NCBI GenBank assembly: GCA_016934225.1 | Contig: JAFGTH010000162.1 | Span: 1-5,106, forward strand | DNA length: 5,106 bases | Source: Lentisphaerota bacterium | GTDB taxonomy: Bacteria; Verrucomicrobiota; Kiritimatiellia; UBA8416; JAFGTH01 | Direction: 5' to 3' | In this document: positions 1-5,106 of the stretch, piece by piece | How the letters are laid out: the number at the start of each line of letters is the position of its first letter | Position numbering within the stretch: position 1 is the stretch's first letter | The notes under the pieces: model-generated | Told to the model about the DNA's origin: nothing | What the model saw: the letters and a program-made list of their open reading frames with translations, nothing else | Databases searched by the model: none | Made by a program: the position numbers and the translations under genes

Positions 1-1
1 A

Positions 2-1429
2 CTGTCGGACGGTAATGCCGCTGCTGCAACGCGCATTATTGAACTGCGCAGACAGCGGGGCAACGCAAGCTGGCTGGACGATTTTTTCTTATCACGCGCC
101 TCCGCAATCACGCGCCAGACCAATCGCGCCGCCAAACATTTCGCAGAAATCGTTTCCGCCGCCGAAAAATACAAGGCCGAAGGGCGACTTCGTTTCGAAT
201 TGCGCTTGTCATCCGAACTCCCGCCGGACGTTCTCTTTCACCTGACGCATACCGCTTTATCCATTCAACGAATACCGCTTCGGCCGAACATGGAAACGCC
301 TGTGAAACACAAGCTTGAAGCCACAACAGCTCTTGACGCAATTATCGGCACGAGCAAAGACACGAAAAGCGTCAGGGATATCATCCGCCAATTTGCGCCT
401 TCGCCCATTCCTGTCCTGATTACCGGCGAAACGGGGACAGGCAAGGAGCTGGTTGCGCATGCGTTGCACGACGCCGGACCAAACGCATTAAAACCGTTTG
501 TTACAATCAATTGCGGCGCTATTGCCGAATCGTTGCTGGAATCGGAACTTTTCGGGCACAGCAAAGGCGCGTTCAGCGGAGCCGGCACAGCGCACATCGG
601 ATTGTTTGAGCAAGCCGAAGACGGAACAATCCTTCTGGATGAAATAGGCGACATATCGCCCCGACTCCAAATAGCGCTCTTGCGGGTTCTCGAAACTTCG
701 GAAATACGGCCGGTAGGAAGCGCGGAATCACGAAAGCTCCGCTGTCGTATTATCGCATCAACCAATGCCGACCTCTCGGCAAAATCCGACCGAAACGAGT
801 TCAGGCGGGATCTTCTCTTCAGGCTGCGGCGTCTCGAAATTCATCTCACGCCGCTGAGATCGAGATCGGAAGATATTTTGCCGCTGGTCGCCCATTTTCT
901 CGATCTTGACAGACCTGAAGGAACCCATGCCATGATGTCCGAACGTTTGATACGGCGCCTAACAACTCACCCCTGGCCCGGCAACGTTCGCGAGCTGAAA
1001 AACACAATCGAACGAATGCGCTTAATGAACTCAGACAAGCTGTTCTATGACTATGACGACTTTGATGCGGCGATTGGTCCATTGACGAATATGGTTGATT
1101 TGCCTGAACAGGATGTTCATCAAAAAATATCAACCAATGCTGCGCGAGAAATCGGCATGCCGGAAAATCGCCCAACGCCAGCCGTCATTCAAACGAACAA
1201 TATTTCTCTCCACGAGGGCAAGTCCCGTGCGAGACGGCTGGCACGATTGAGGATCCTGTTTCAACAACACAGAATGCTGACGCGGAGCGAGATTGCCGCC
1301 ACACTGGGAATATCGCCAAACACCGCAACCGCCGACCTGAATGCGCTTGTAAAAGAGAAGTTTATAGACAGAATACAGCCATCCGCCTCGCCGCGTTCGG
1401 TTTATTTCGTCATTTGCGATCCAACCTGA
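2..1429 (+). CDS. Sigma-54-dependent transcriptional activator (AAA+ enhancer-binding protein) with C-terminal winged HTH; 5' end outside window
   Basis: Predicted ATP-driven activator that remodels sigma-54 RNA polymerase at -24/-12 promoters. Numbering residues from the TTG at 200: Walker A GETGTGKE (76-83), sigma-54 contact loop GAFSGA (123-128), Walker B TILLDEIGD (143-151), sensor I ASTN (186-189), an arginine-finger region around FRRDLLFRL (201-209), and sensor II WPGNVREL (259-266). A polar linker (about 285-340) leads to a winged helix-turn-helix (about 346-405) with core EIAATLGISPNTATADLNAL, resembling DeoR or Fic/RecG-like C-terminal wHTH domains rather than Fis. The frame stays open, with protein-like helical sequence, for 66 codons upstream of TTG 200 to the window edge. 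That stretch contains no ATG and no convincing ribosome binding site, so I treat the gene as 5'-partial (475 residues visible). The first in-frame ATG, at 290, lacks a Shine-Dalgarno. The N-terminal sensory domain is not recognised, so the signal and target genes are unknown. The gene converges on the GspF-family gene. Confidence 0.9.
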   Translation: MSDGNAAAATRIIELRRQRGNASWLDDFFLSRASAITRQTNRAAKHFAEIVSAAEKYKAEGRLRFELRLSSELPPDVLFHLTHTALSIQRIPLRPNMETPVKHKLEATTALDAIIGTSKDTKSVRDIIRQFAPSPIPVLITGETGTGKELVAHALHDAGPNALKPFVTINCGAIAESLLESELFGHSKGAFSGAGTAHIGLFEQAEDGTILLDEIGDISPRLQIALLRVLETSEIRPVGSAESRKLRCRIIASTNADLSAKSDRNEFRRDLLFRLRRLEIHLTPLRSRSEDILPLVAHFLDLDRPEGTHAMMSERLIRRLTTHPWPGNVRELKNTIERMRLMNSDKLFYDYDDFDAAIGPLTNMVDLPEQDVHQKISTNAAREIGMPENRPTPAVIQTNNISLHEGKSRARRLARLRILFQQHRMLTRSEIAATLGISPNTATADLNALVKEKFIDRIQPSASPRSVYFVICDPT

Positions 1430-1518
1430 ATATCAGGCAATTGGGCATGGAAAGCGCATTGAACAGGTTGAGATCCAATGAATTTGCCTGGAAAAATTTG
1501 AAATGCCGGATCTGTTCA
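1425..1518. repeat. Overlapping inverted repeats in the convergent intergenic gap (possible bidirectional transcription end)
   Basis: Three inverted repeats lie between the two convergent stop codons. CCTGA/TCAGG spans the activator stop (1425-1437, 3-base loop). CAGGCAA (1434-1440) pairs with TTGCCTG (1484-1490). TGAACA (1460-1465) plus GATCC (1472-1476) pairs with GGATC (1508-1512) plus TGTTCA (1513-1518), and this last arm includes the GspF-gene stop codon. The longest is an 11-bp stem with a 6-base bulge and a loop of about 31 bases. The structures overlap, so they would compete. None is followed by a clean U-tract, so a classical Rho-independent terminator is not demonstrated. Termination function is inferred only from position between convergent genes. 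Confidence 0.35.
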
Positions 1519-2787
1519 GGCCGACATCTGGCCTATGATGGAGATCAACGGAACGAACATCGCCAGCACGATTGTTCCAATAACCACTGCCAGCATAATG
1601 ATCATTACCGGCTCGATTATTGATGTCAGGCCTTCGACGGCCGTGTCCACCTCGTCGTCGTAGTTGTCGGCAATTTTCATCAACATCTCCGGAAGCGCGC
1701 CGGTTTCCTCGCCAACGTCCACCATGCTTACGACCATGTCCGGAAACACTCCAGCCGCCGCCAATGGCATTGCCATGGTATCGCCCTCCTTAACGCTATC
1801 ATGCACCTTCATGATGGCTTTGGAAATAACCTGGTTGCCCGCGGTATCCCGAACAATATTAAGCGCCTGCAAAACCGGCACACCTGAACCCATTAAAGTG
1901 CCGAGGGTTCGCGAAAATCTTGATACGGACGATTTCGTGAACAACTGTCCGAAAAGCGGCATCTTCAGAGTAATTTTGTCAATGACGTAACTCCCTGTCT
2001 TGGTGCGGCCCCAAATTTTTATGACAATAATCAACGGCACAATTGTTCCCAGTATAATATACCAACGATGAGAAACCGCATAACTCAGATCTATGACAAA
2101 CTTGGTCAACCCTGGCAATGCTGCTCCGCCCAGCAGGTCGTCAAATATCTGCGCGAATTTTGGAATGACGTTCATCAGCATGAAAACGAGAATTCCCACT
2201 GCAGCCACTAATACTACAAGCGGATAGATCATCGCGCTTTTGACTTTGTTCTTGATCTTTTCGGCCTTTTCCATGAATTCCGCGAGACGGATCAAGACCT
2301 GGTCCAACACGCCGCCTGCTTCTCCGGCTTTGACCATATTTATGAAGAGGTTGTCGAAAATTTTCGGATACTGCGCAAGCGATTCCGAGAACGTGCTGCC
2401 TCCTTCCACCAGCTCGCCCATACCGTTCAAAGCTTCACGCAACGCAGGGTGTTTTTCCTGTTTCAACAGAATTCGAAGCGCTTTCAGCAACGGCAATCCA
2501 GCTTCCACGAGCGTGGCAAGTTGCCTCGTAAATATCATGAGTTGCTTGGTTTTAACCCGCGCTACCAGAAAGCTCGGCAATTTGAGATCCATACTCAAGC
2601 CTTTGCCGGTAGCGCCGCGCACAACAGATGCCTGAACCTGAGATTTGCCGCCAATTTCGACCACTCGCGTCGGAAAAAAGTTTTTCGAGCGAATCATTGC
2701 GACAGCTTGAGTCTGGCTTTCCGCGTCCAGCACACCCTCAGTCTCGCCGCCCTTGGCATCCATCGCTACATACCGAAATCTCGGCAT
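1516..2787 (-). CDS. gspF: Type II secretion system F family protein (GspF/PulF/PilC-like inner-membrane platform protein)
   Basis: Integral inner-membrane platform protein that couples the cytoplasmic assembly ATPase to pseudopilus or pilus assembly. The 423-residue product has the usual family length and plan. It has an N-terminal soluble segment (MPRFRYVAMDAKGG, 1-14), then two repeated T2SSF domains (about 84-206 and 287-409). Each repeat opens with a related motif: FTRQLATLVEAGLPLLKAL (86-104) and FSRTLGTLMGSGVPVLQAL (291-309). Each also has a matching later motif: AGEAGGVL (154-161) and VGEETGALPEML (358-369). Hydrophobic segments lie at about 189-209, 241-258 and 390-414. I chose the ATG at 2787 because GGGGAG sits 7 bases upstream; a TTG at 2802 in the same frame overlaps that site. 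No GspE/PilB, GspD or pseudopilin gene is adjacent, so GspF and PilC cannot be told apart here. A near-consensus promoter upstream suggests independent transcription from the ribosomal operon. Confidence 0.95.
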   Translation of the reverse strand: MPRFRYVAMDAKGGETEGVLDAESQTQAVAMIRSKNFFPTRVVEIGGKSQVQASVVRGATGKGLSMDLKLPSFLVARVKTKQLMIFTRQLATLVEAGLPLLKALRILLKQEKHPALREALNGMGELVEGGSTFSESLAQYPKIFDNLFINMVKAGEAGGVLDQVLIRLAEFMEKAEKIKNKVKSAMIYPLVVLVAAVGILVFMLMNVIPKFAQIFDDLLGGAALPGLTKFVIDLSYAVSHRWYIILGTIVPLIIVIKIWGRTKTGSYVIDKITLKMPLFGQLFTKSSVSRFSRTLGTLMGSGVPVLQALNIVRDTAGNQVISKAIMKVHDSVKEGDTMAMPLAAAGVFPDMVVSMVDVGEETGALPEMLMKIADNYDDEVDTAVEGLTSIIEPVMIIMLAVVIGTIVLAMFVPLISIIGQMSA

Positions 2788-2794
2788 AGAGAAA

Positions 2795-2800
2795 CTCCCC
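2795..2800 (-). promoter_or_regulatory. Ribosome binding site of the GspF-family gene
   Basis: Reads GGGGAG on the minus strand, 7 bases before the ATG at 2787. It fixes the start at that ATG (first residues MPRFRYV). The alternative TTG at 2802-2800 overlaps this site and has no comparable motif of its own. Confidence 0.75.
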
Positions 2801-2821
2801 AAATTCGACCTAGACGAAATT
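2801..2821 (-). other. Small imperfect hairpin in the leader, abutting the ribosome binding site
   Basis: On the minus strand AATTTCG (2821-2815) can pair with CGAATTT (2807-2801), giving six pairs of seven around a 7-base loop. The 3' arm ends directly next to the GGGGAG ribosome binding site without covering it. The stem is A+T-rich and weak, so any role in translation control is speculative. Confidence 0.3.
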
Positions 2822-2887
2822 CTTTAGACAAGACCCGTCAAAATGTTCTTTTCAAGCTGAATTGCCAAATCAAAGTTCTATGATTAG

Positions 2888-2916
2888 ATCATACCCGTGT
2901 CATAAATGTTTGGCAA
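2888..2916 (-). promoter_or_regulatory. Sigma-70-type promoter for the GspF-family gene
   Basis: On the minus strand a -35 box TTGCCA (2916-2911, 5 of 6 to TTGACA) and a -10 box TATGAT (2893-2888, 5 of 6 to TATAAT) are separated by exactly 17 bases. The predicted transcription start is near 2881, leaving a leader of about 94 bases before the ATG at 2787. It lies downstream of rplQ and is correctly oriented, so it would separate the GspF-family gene from the ribosomal operon. No sigma-54 -24/-12 element was seen in this gap. Confidence 0.65.
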
Positions 2917-2940
2917 GGGATAAAAGGCGGTGTCGTAAGG

Positions 2941-2973
2941 AAAAACGCAAAGCGTGAACCGAAGACTTCGCTT
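2941..2973 (-). terminator. Weak candidate Rho-independent terminator after rplQ
   Basis: Starting 8 bases past the rplQ stop codon, AAGCG (2973-2969) can pair with CGCTT (2954-2950) on the minus strand. TGCG and then a TTTTT run (2945-2941) follow. The stem is only 5 bp with a 14-base loop, and a short competing hairpin (CGAA/TTCG, 2960-2970) lies inside. The position suits the end of the alpha operon, upstream of the next promoter, but the structure is not strong. Confidence 0.35.
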
Positions 2974-2981
2974 AAAGGCAA

Positions 2982-3401
2982 TTACGCCGCAGCGTCGGTT
3001 TTCTCCGGCTTTTCAGTCTTCTTCTTTTTCTTCTTGTCTGGAACGGCAATACCGACCCACTCCAGAATTGCCATTTCGGAGCCGTCGCTGCGACGCCGGC
3101 CCAATTTAACTATGCGCGTGTATCCACCGTGGCGATCGGCAAATTGAGGTACAATTTCATTGAAGAGTTTCGCGACAATTTTTTCTCGTCTTATCTCGGC
3201 AATCGCATTTCTGCGCGACGCCAATGTTCCGCGACGCCCAAGTGTCACCATCTTGTCCGCTATGGGTTGGGCTTCTTTGGCTTTCATCAGTGTCGTTTTT
3301 ATGCGCTTTTCTTCAATCAAGCTACACACCAGCGCTGCCATCAACGCCTTGCGGTGTGACGACGAACGTCCCAGCTTCCTGTCTTTCTTTTTGTGTCGCA
3401 T
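2982..3401 (-). CDS. rplQ: 50S ribosomal protein L17 (bL17)
   Basis: Large-subunit ribosomal protein located near the peptide exit tunnel. The 139-residue product carries the family signatures: N-terminal MRHKKKDRKLGRSSSHRKAL (1-20), IKTTLMKAKEA (34-44), EKIVAKLFNEI (73-83) and HGGYTRIVKLG (91-101). It is about 12 residues longer than E. coli L17 because of a charged tail, KKKKKKTEKPEKTDAAA (123-139). It is the last gene of the alpha operon, 33 bases after the rpoA stop, as in most bacteria. The ATG at 3401 matches the conserved family start. Its ribosome binding site is not ideal: AGGA lies only 3 bases before the ATG and CAGGG lies 11 bases before, so translation may partly depend on coupling to rpoA. 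Confidence 0.97.
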   Translation of the reverse strand: MRHKKKDRKLGRSSSHRKALMAALVCSLIEEKRIKTTLMKAKEAQPIADKMVTLGRRGTLASRRNAIAEIRREKIVAKLFNEIVPQFADRHGGYTRIVKLGRRRSDGSEMAILEWVGIAVPDKKKKKKTEKPEKTDAAA

Positions 3402-3434
3402 GATTCCTGATACCCTGCAAGCGTGGCCGATTAA

Positions 3435-4439
3435 TTACTGATCACTACTACTACCTTCAATTAAAGACGCATCAAACGACATGCCTAAACCAAGACCCAA
3501 TTCCACCAACTTGCTCTTGATTTCATTGAGCGATTTCTTCCCCAAGTTCCTGTACTTCAGCATATCCGCTTCAGTCTTTTGCGCAAGTTCACCCACGGTG
3601 GTAATGTTGGCATTGTTCAAACAATTCGCCGCGCGAACGCTCAATTCGATTTCGTTTACGCTCATACCCAATTTTTTGCGCAGATCCTCGCGTTCGGCGT
3701 CAATCTGTTTCTCAGTTTCTTCGAATTCTATGATGTCTTCATCGTAATTGACAAACACGTTGAGATGATGTCTCAGAATGGCGGATGACATGGTCAACGC
3801 CTCATCAGGACTTATTCGTCCATCAGTCCACACCTCCAGCACCAACTTGTCGTAATCTGTCCGCTGCCCCACTCGTGTGTTTTCCGTTACGAAATTCACC
3901 CGTGCAACAGGCGAGAAGACAGCGTCAATCGGGATTCTGCCGATTTCCTGTTCCGGCTTTTTGTTCCATTCGGCGGGACAAAATCCTCGACCGATGCGCA
4001 CTTCCATCTCCATCTCCAGTTTTCCGTCATTGGATAATGTTGCAATATGATGATCAGGATTCAGGATTTCCACCGAATTATCCGTCTGAATATCTTTTGC
4101 AGTGACTTCACCGGGACCTTTTACCTTCAATACCAGCATTCGAGGTTCCCTGACGTAAACTTTCAACAGGACCTTCTTCAAATTGAGCACGATGTCGGTG
4201 ACATCCTCCACCACGCCCGGCAATGCGCAGAATTCATGTTCGGCGCCTGTGATTTTGATAGATGTTATGGCGGCTCCTTCTATTGACGACAAGAGAACTC
4301 GTCGCAACGAATTGCCTATAGTCCTGCCATAACCTATTTCGAAGGGCTCTGCTATAAACTTCGCATAGCGATCTGTCGCAGTTGCCTCATCTTTTACAAC
4401 TCGCTTTGGTATCTCAAACCTACTCAATCTTACCGGCAT
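3435..4439 (-). CDS. rpoA: DNA-directed RNA polymerase alpha subunit
   Basis: Alpha subunit of RNA polymerase; its dimer scaffolds assembly of beta and beta'. The 334-residue product has an N-terminal dimerisation domain with the hallmark GRTIGNSLRRVLLSS (38-52) and GVVEDVTDIVLNLK (75-88). The middle carries GFCPAEWNK (152-160) and LEVWTDGRISPDEAL (201-215). A flexible acidic/basic linker follows (about 235-256). The C-terminal domain has SVRAANCL (267-274) and NLGKKSLNEIKSKL (298-311). R269 corresponds to the E. coli DNA- and activator-contacting R265, so UP-element binding should be intact. I chose ATG 4439 because AAAGGA sits 8 bases upstream and MPVRLSRFEIPK matches the usual N-terminus. 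An in-frame GTG at 4463 would add eight residues. It lies 31 bases after rpsD and 33 before rplQ, as expected for the alpha operon. Confidence 0.98.
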   Translation of the reverse strand: MPVRLSRFEIPKRVVKDEATATDRYAKFIAEPFEIGYGRTIGNSLRRVLLSSIEGAAITSIKITGAEHEFCALPGVVEDVTDIVLNLKKVLLKVYVREPRMLVLKVKGPGEVTAKDIQTDNSVEILNPDHHIATLSNDGKLEMEMEVRIGRGFCPAEWNKKPEQEIGRIPIDAVFSPVARVNFVTENTRVGQRTDYDKLVLEVWTDGRISPDEALTMSSAILRHHLNVFVNYDEDIIEFEETEKQIDAEREDLRKKLGMSVNEIELSVRAANCLNNANITTVGELAQKTEADMLKYRNLGKKSLNEIKSKLVELGLGLGMSFDASLIEGSSSDQ

Positions 4440-4447
4440 CTCTTGAG

Positions 4448-4453
4448 TCCTTT
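4448..4453 (-). promoter_or_regulatory. Ribosome binding site that decides the rpoA start
   Basis: Reads AAAGGA on the minus strand, 8 bases before the ATG at 4439. It lies downstream of the alternative GTG at 4463, inside the extra coding stretch that start would add, and so supports the shorter rpoA product. Confidence 0.7.
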
Positions 4454-4470
4454 CGCGAATCACTGATTGC

Positions 4471-5100
4471 TTATTTCGAATACAACTCTACAACCAACTG
4501 TTCATCAACTATCGGTGCAATTTCATCTCTTGACGGAATTCGAGCCAATTCGCCGCGAAATTGCTTTGCATCCAAAGTCAACCATGCGGCAAGTTCTCTA
4601 CCTTCGGCAAGCTCCAAACTTTTCTCTACAAATGATTTGCTCTTGGGACGATCCGCGATCTCCACCATATCCCCGGCGTGAAGAACCATTGACGGAATGC
4701 CCGCTCTGCGTCCGTTCACTTTTACATGATTGTGCGATACAAGCTGTCTGGCTGCCTGTCTGGAAGGGGCAAAACCAAGTCGAAAAACAATGTTGTCCAG
4801 ACGCGTTTCCAGTTCCTGCAAAAGCGCTTCGCCTGTAATACCCCGTTTGCGCGCCGCGCGCTCAAAAAACAACCGAAATTGCCGCTCCTGCATTCCATAC
4901 TGCCGTCGCAGTTTTTGTTTGCTTCGAAGCTGTGTTCCGTAATCGGAGAGCTTCCTCGATCGCCTTTGACCATGCATGCCTGGCGCTGCGCGTCCGGTTT
5001 CGATAGGGCACTTTGCCATAAAGCATCTGGCGCCCTTCAAAAAAAGCTTCATGCCTTCCCTGCGACATGTTTTGCAAGCCGGACCCGTGTATCGTCCCAT
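4471..5100 (-). CDS. rpsD: 30S ribosomal protein S4 (uS4), zinc-binding form
   Basis: Primary 16S rRNA-binding protein that nucleates small-subunit assembly. In E. coli it also represses translation of its own operon. The product is 209 residues, complete, and aligns along its length with family landmarks recalled from Thermus S4: MGRYTGPACKTCRREG at the start, LRSKQKLRRQYGMQERQF (58-75), and the S4 RNA-binding domain from RLDNIVFRLGF (100-110) through ARQLVSHNHVKVNGRR (117-132). It ends with EQLVVELYSK. Four cysteines at 9, 12, 26 and 31 match the C-x2-C-x13-C-x4-C zinc site of the 'C+' S4 type, which B. subtilis S4 lacks. The ATG at 5100 matches the conserved start. Only six bases upstream are visible, so its ribosome binding site and the expected upstream genes rpsM and rpsK cannot be seen. 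Confidence 0.98.
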   Translation of the reverse strand: MGRYTGPACKTCRREGMKLFLKGARCFMAKCPIETGRAAPGMHGQRRSRKLSDYGTQLRSKQKLRRQYGMQERQFRLFFERAARKRGITGEALLQELETRLDNIVFRLGFAPSRQAARQLVSHNHVKVNGRRAGIPSMVLHAGDMVEIADRPKSKSFVEKSLELAEGRELAAWLTLDAKQFRGELARIPSRDEIAPIVDEQLVVELYSK

Positions 5101-5106
5101 TCTATA

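Noticed and set aside
15..245. Small plus-strand open frame of 76 codons
   Set aside because: It overlaps the activator frame throughout, its product looks like an out-of-frame translation (many scattered P, S, C and R), and it has no ribosome binding site.
265..765. Minus-strand open frame of 166 codons opposite the activator
   Set aside because: It is antisense to the conserved AAA+ domain, and its length follows from the codon bias of the real gene.
2788..2802. TTG at 2802 as the start of the GspF-family gene
   Set aside because: It overlaps the GGGGAG ribosome binding site that serves the ATG at 2787, and the family normally begins around MPRFRY.
2815..2836. A TTGACG-like -35 element in the GspF-gene leader
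   Set aside because: The only A+T-rich -10-like hexamer nearby (TAAAGA) is about 9 bases away, and nothing suitable lies at 16-18 bases.
2240..2883. Two plus-strand open frames (131 and 144 codons) opposite the GspF-family gene
   Set aside because: They are antisense to a conserved coding region, have no recognisable domain, and one runs across the leader of the real gene.
3785..4286. Plus-strand open frames opposite rpoA
   Set aside because: They are antisense shadows of a highly conserved gene, with cysteine- and proline-rich, non-family products.
4440..4463. In-frame GTG at 4463 as the rpoA start, adding eight residues
   Set aside because: The AAAGGA site lies downstream of this GTG and 8 bases before the ATG at 4439, and the conserved RpoA N-terminus begins at that ATG.
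4440..4470. The rpsD-rpoA gap as a possible promoter or terminator site
   Set aside because: At 31 bases it holds only the rpoA ribosome binding site, with no hairpin plus U-tract and no -35/-10 pair.

Overview
The window is an ordinary-looking stretch of bacterial chromosome. It holds the 3' end of the ribosomal 'alpha' operon and a type II secretion/type IV pilus membrane gene, both on the minus strand. A partial sigma-54 activator gene on the plus strand converges on them. The S4, RpoA and L17 proteins, the presence of a GspF-family protein and a roughly balanced G+C content suggest a Gram-negative bacterium. The flavour of the RpoA and S4 sequences makes me lean towards the PVC group (Verrucomicrobiota, Kiritimatiellota or Lentisphaerota). 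That is an impression from family knowledge and was not tested by a search.

Layout from left to right. (1) Positions 2-1429, plus strand: a sigma-54-dependent activator whose reading frame is open to the left edge, so its N-terminus lies outside. It has a complete AAA+ domain, a long polar linker and a C-terminal DeoR-like winged helix-turn-helix in place of the usual Fis-type helix-turn-helix. (2) Positions 1430-1515: a short convergent gap with overlapping inverted repeats. (3) Positions 1516-2787, minus strand: a complete GspF/PilC-family inner-membrane platform protein, with a near-consensus sigma-70 promoter about 100 bases upstream and a strong ribosome binding site. (4) Positions 2788-2981: the leader and promoter of that gene plus a weak candidate terminator for the ribosomal operon. 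(5) Positions 2982-5100, minus strand: rpsD, rpoA and rplQ in that order of transcription, with gaps of 31 and 33 bases. This is the conserved end of the alpha operon (rpsM and rpsK would be expected just beyond the right edge).

The ribosomal genes form one translation/transcription unit. The GspF-family gene appears to be a separate, singly transcribed unit, and its secretion partners are not in the window. Nothing visible ties the activator to either unit: it points towards the GspF gene from the opposite side and its own promoter is off the window. The most distinctive item is the activator's domain architecture. I see no mobile element, tRNA or rRNA gene, CRISPR array or clearly new system.
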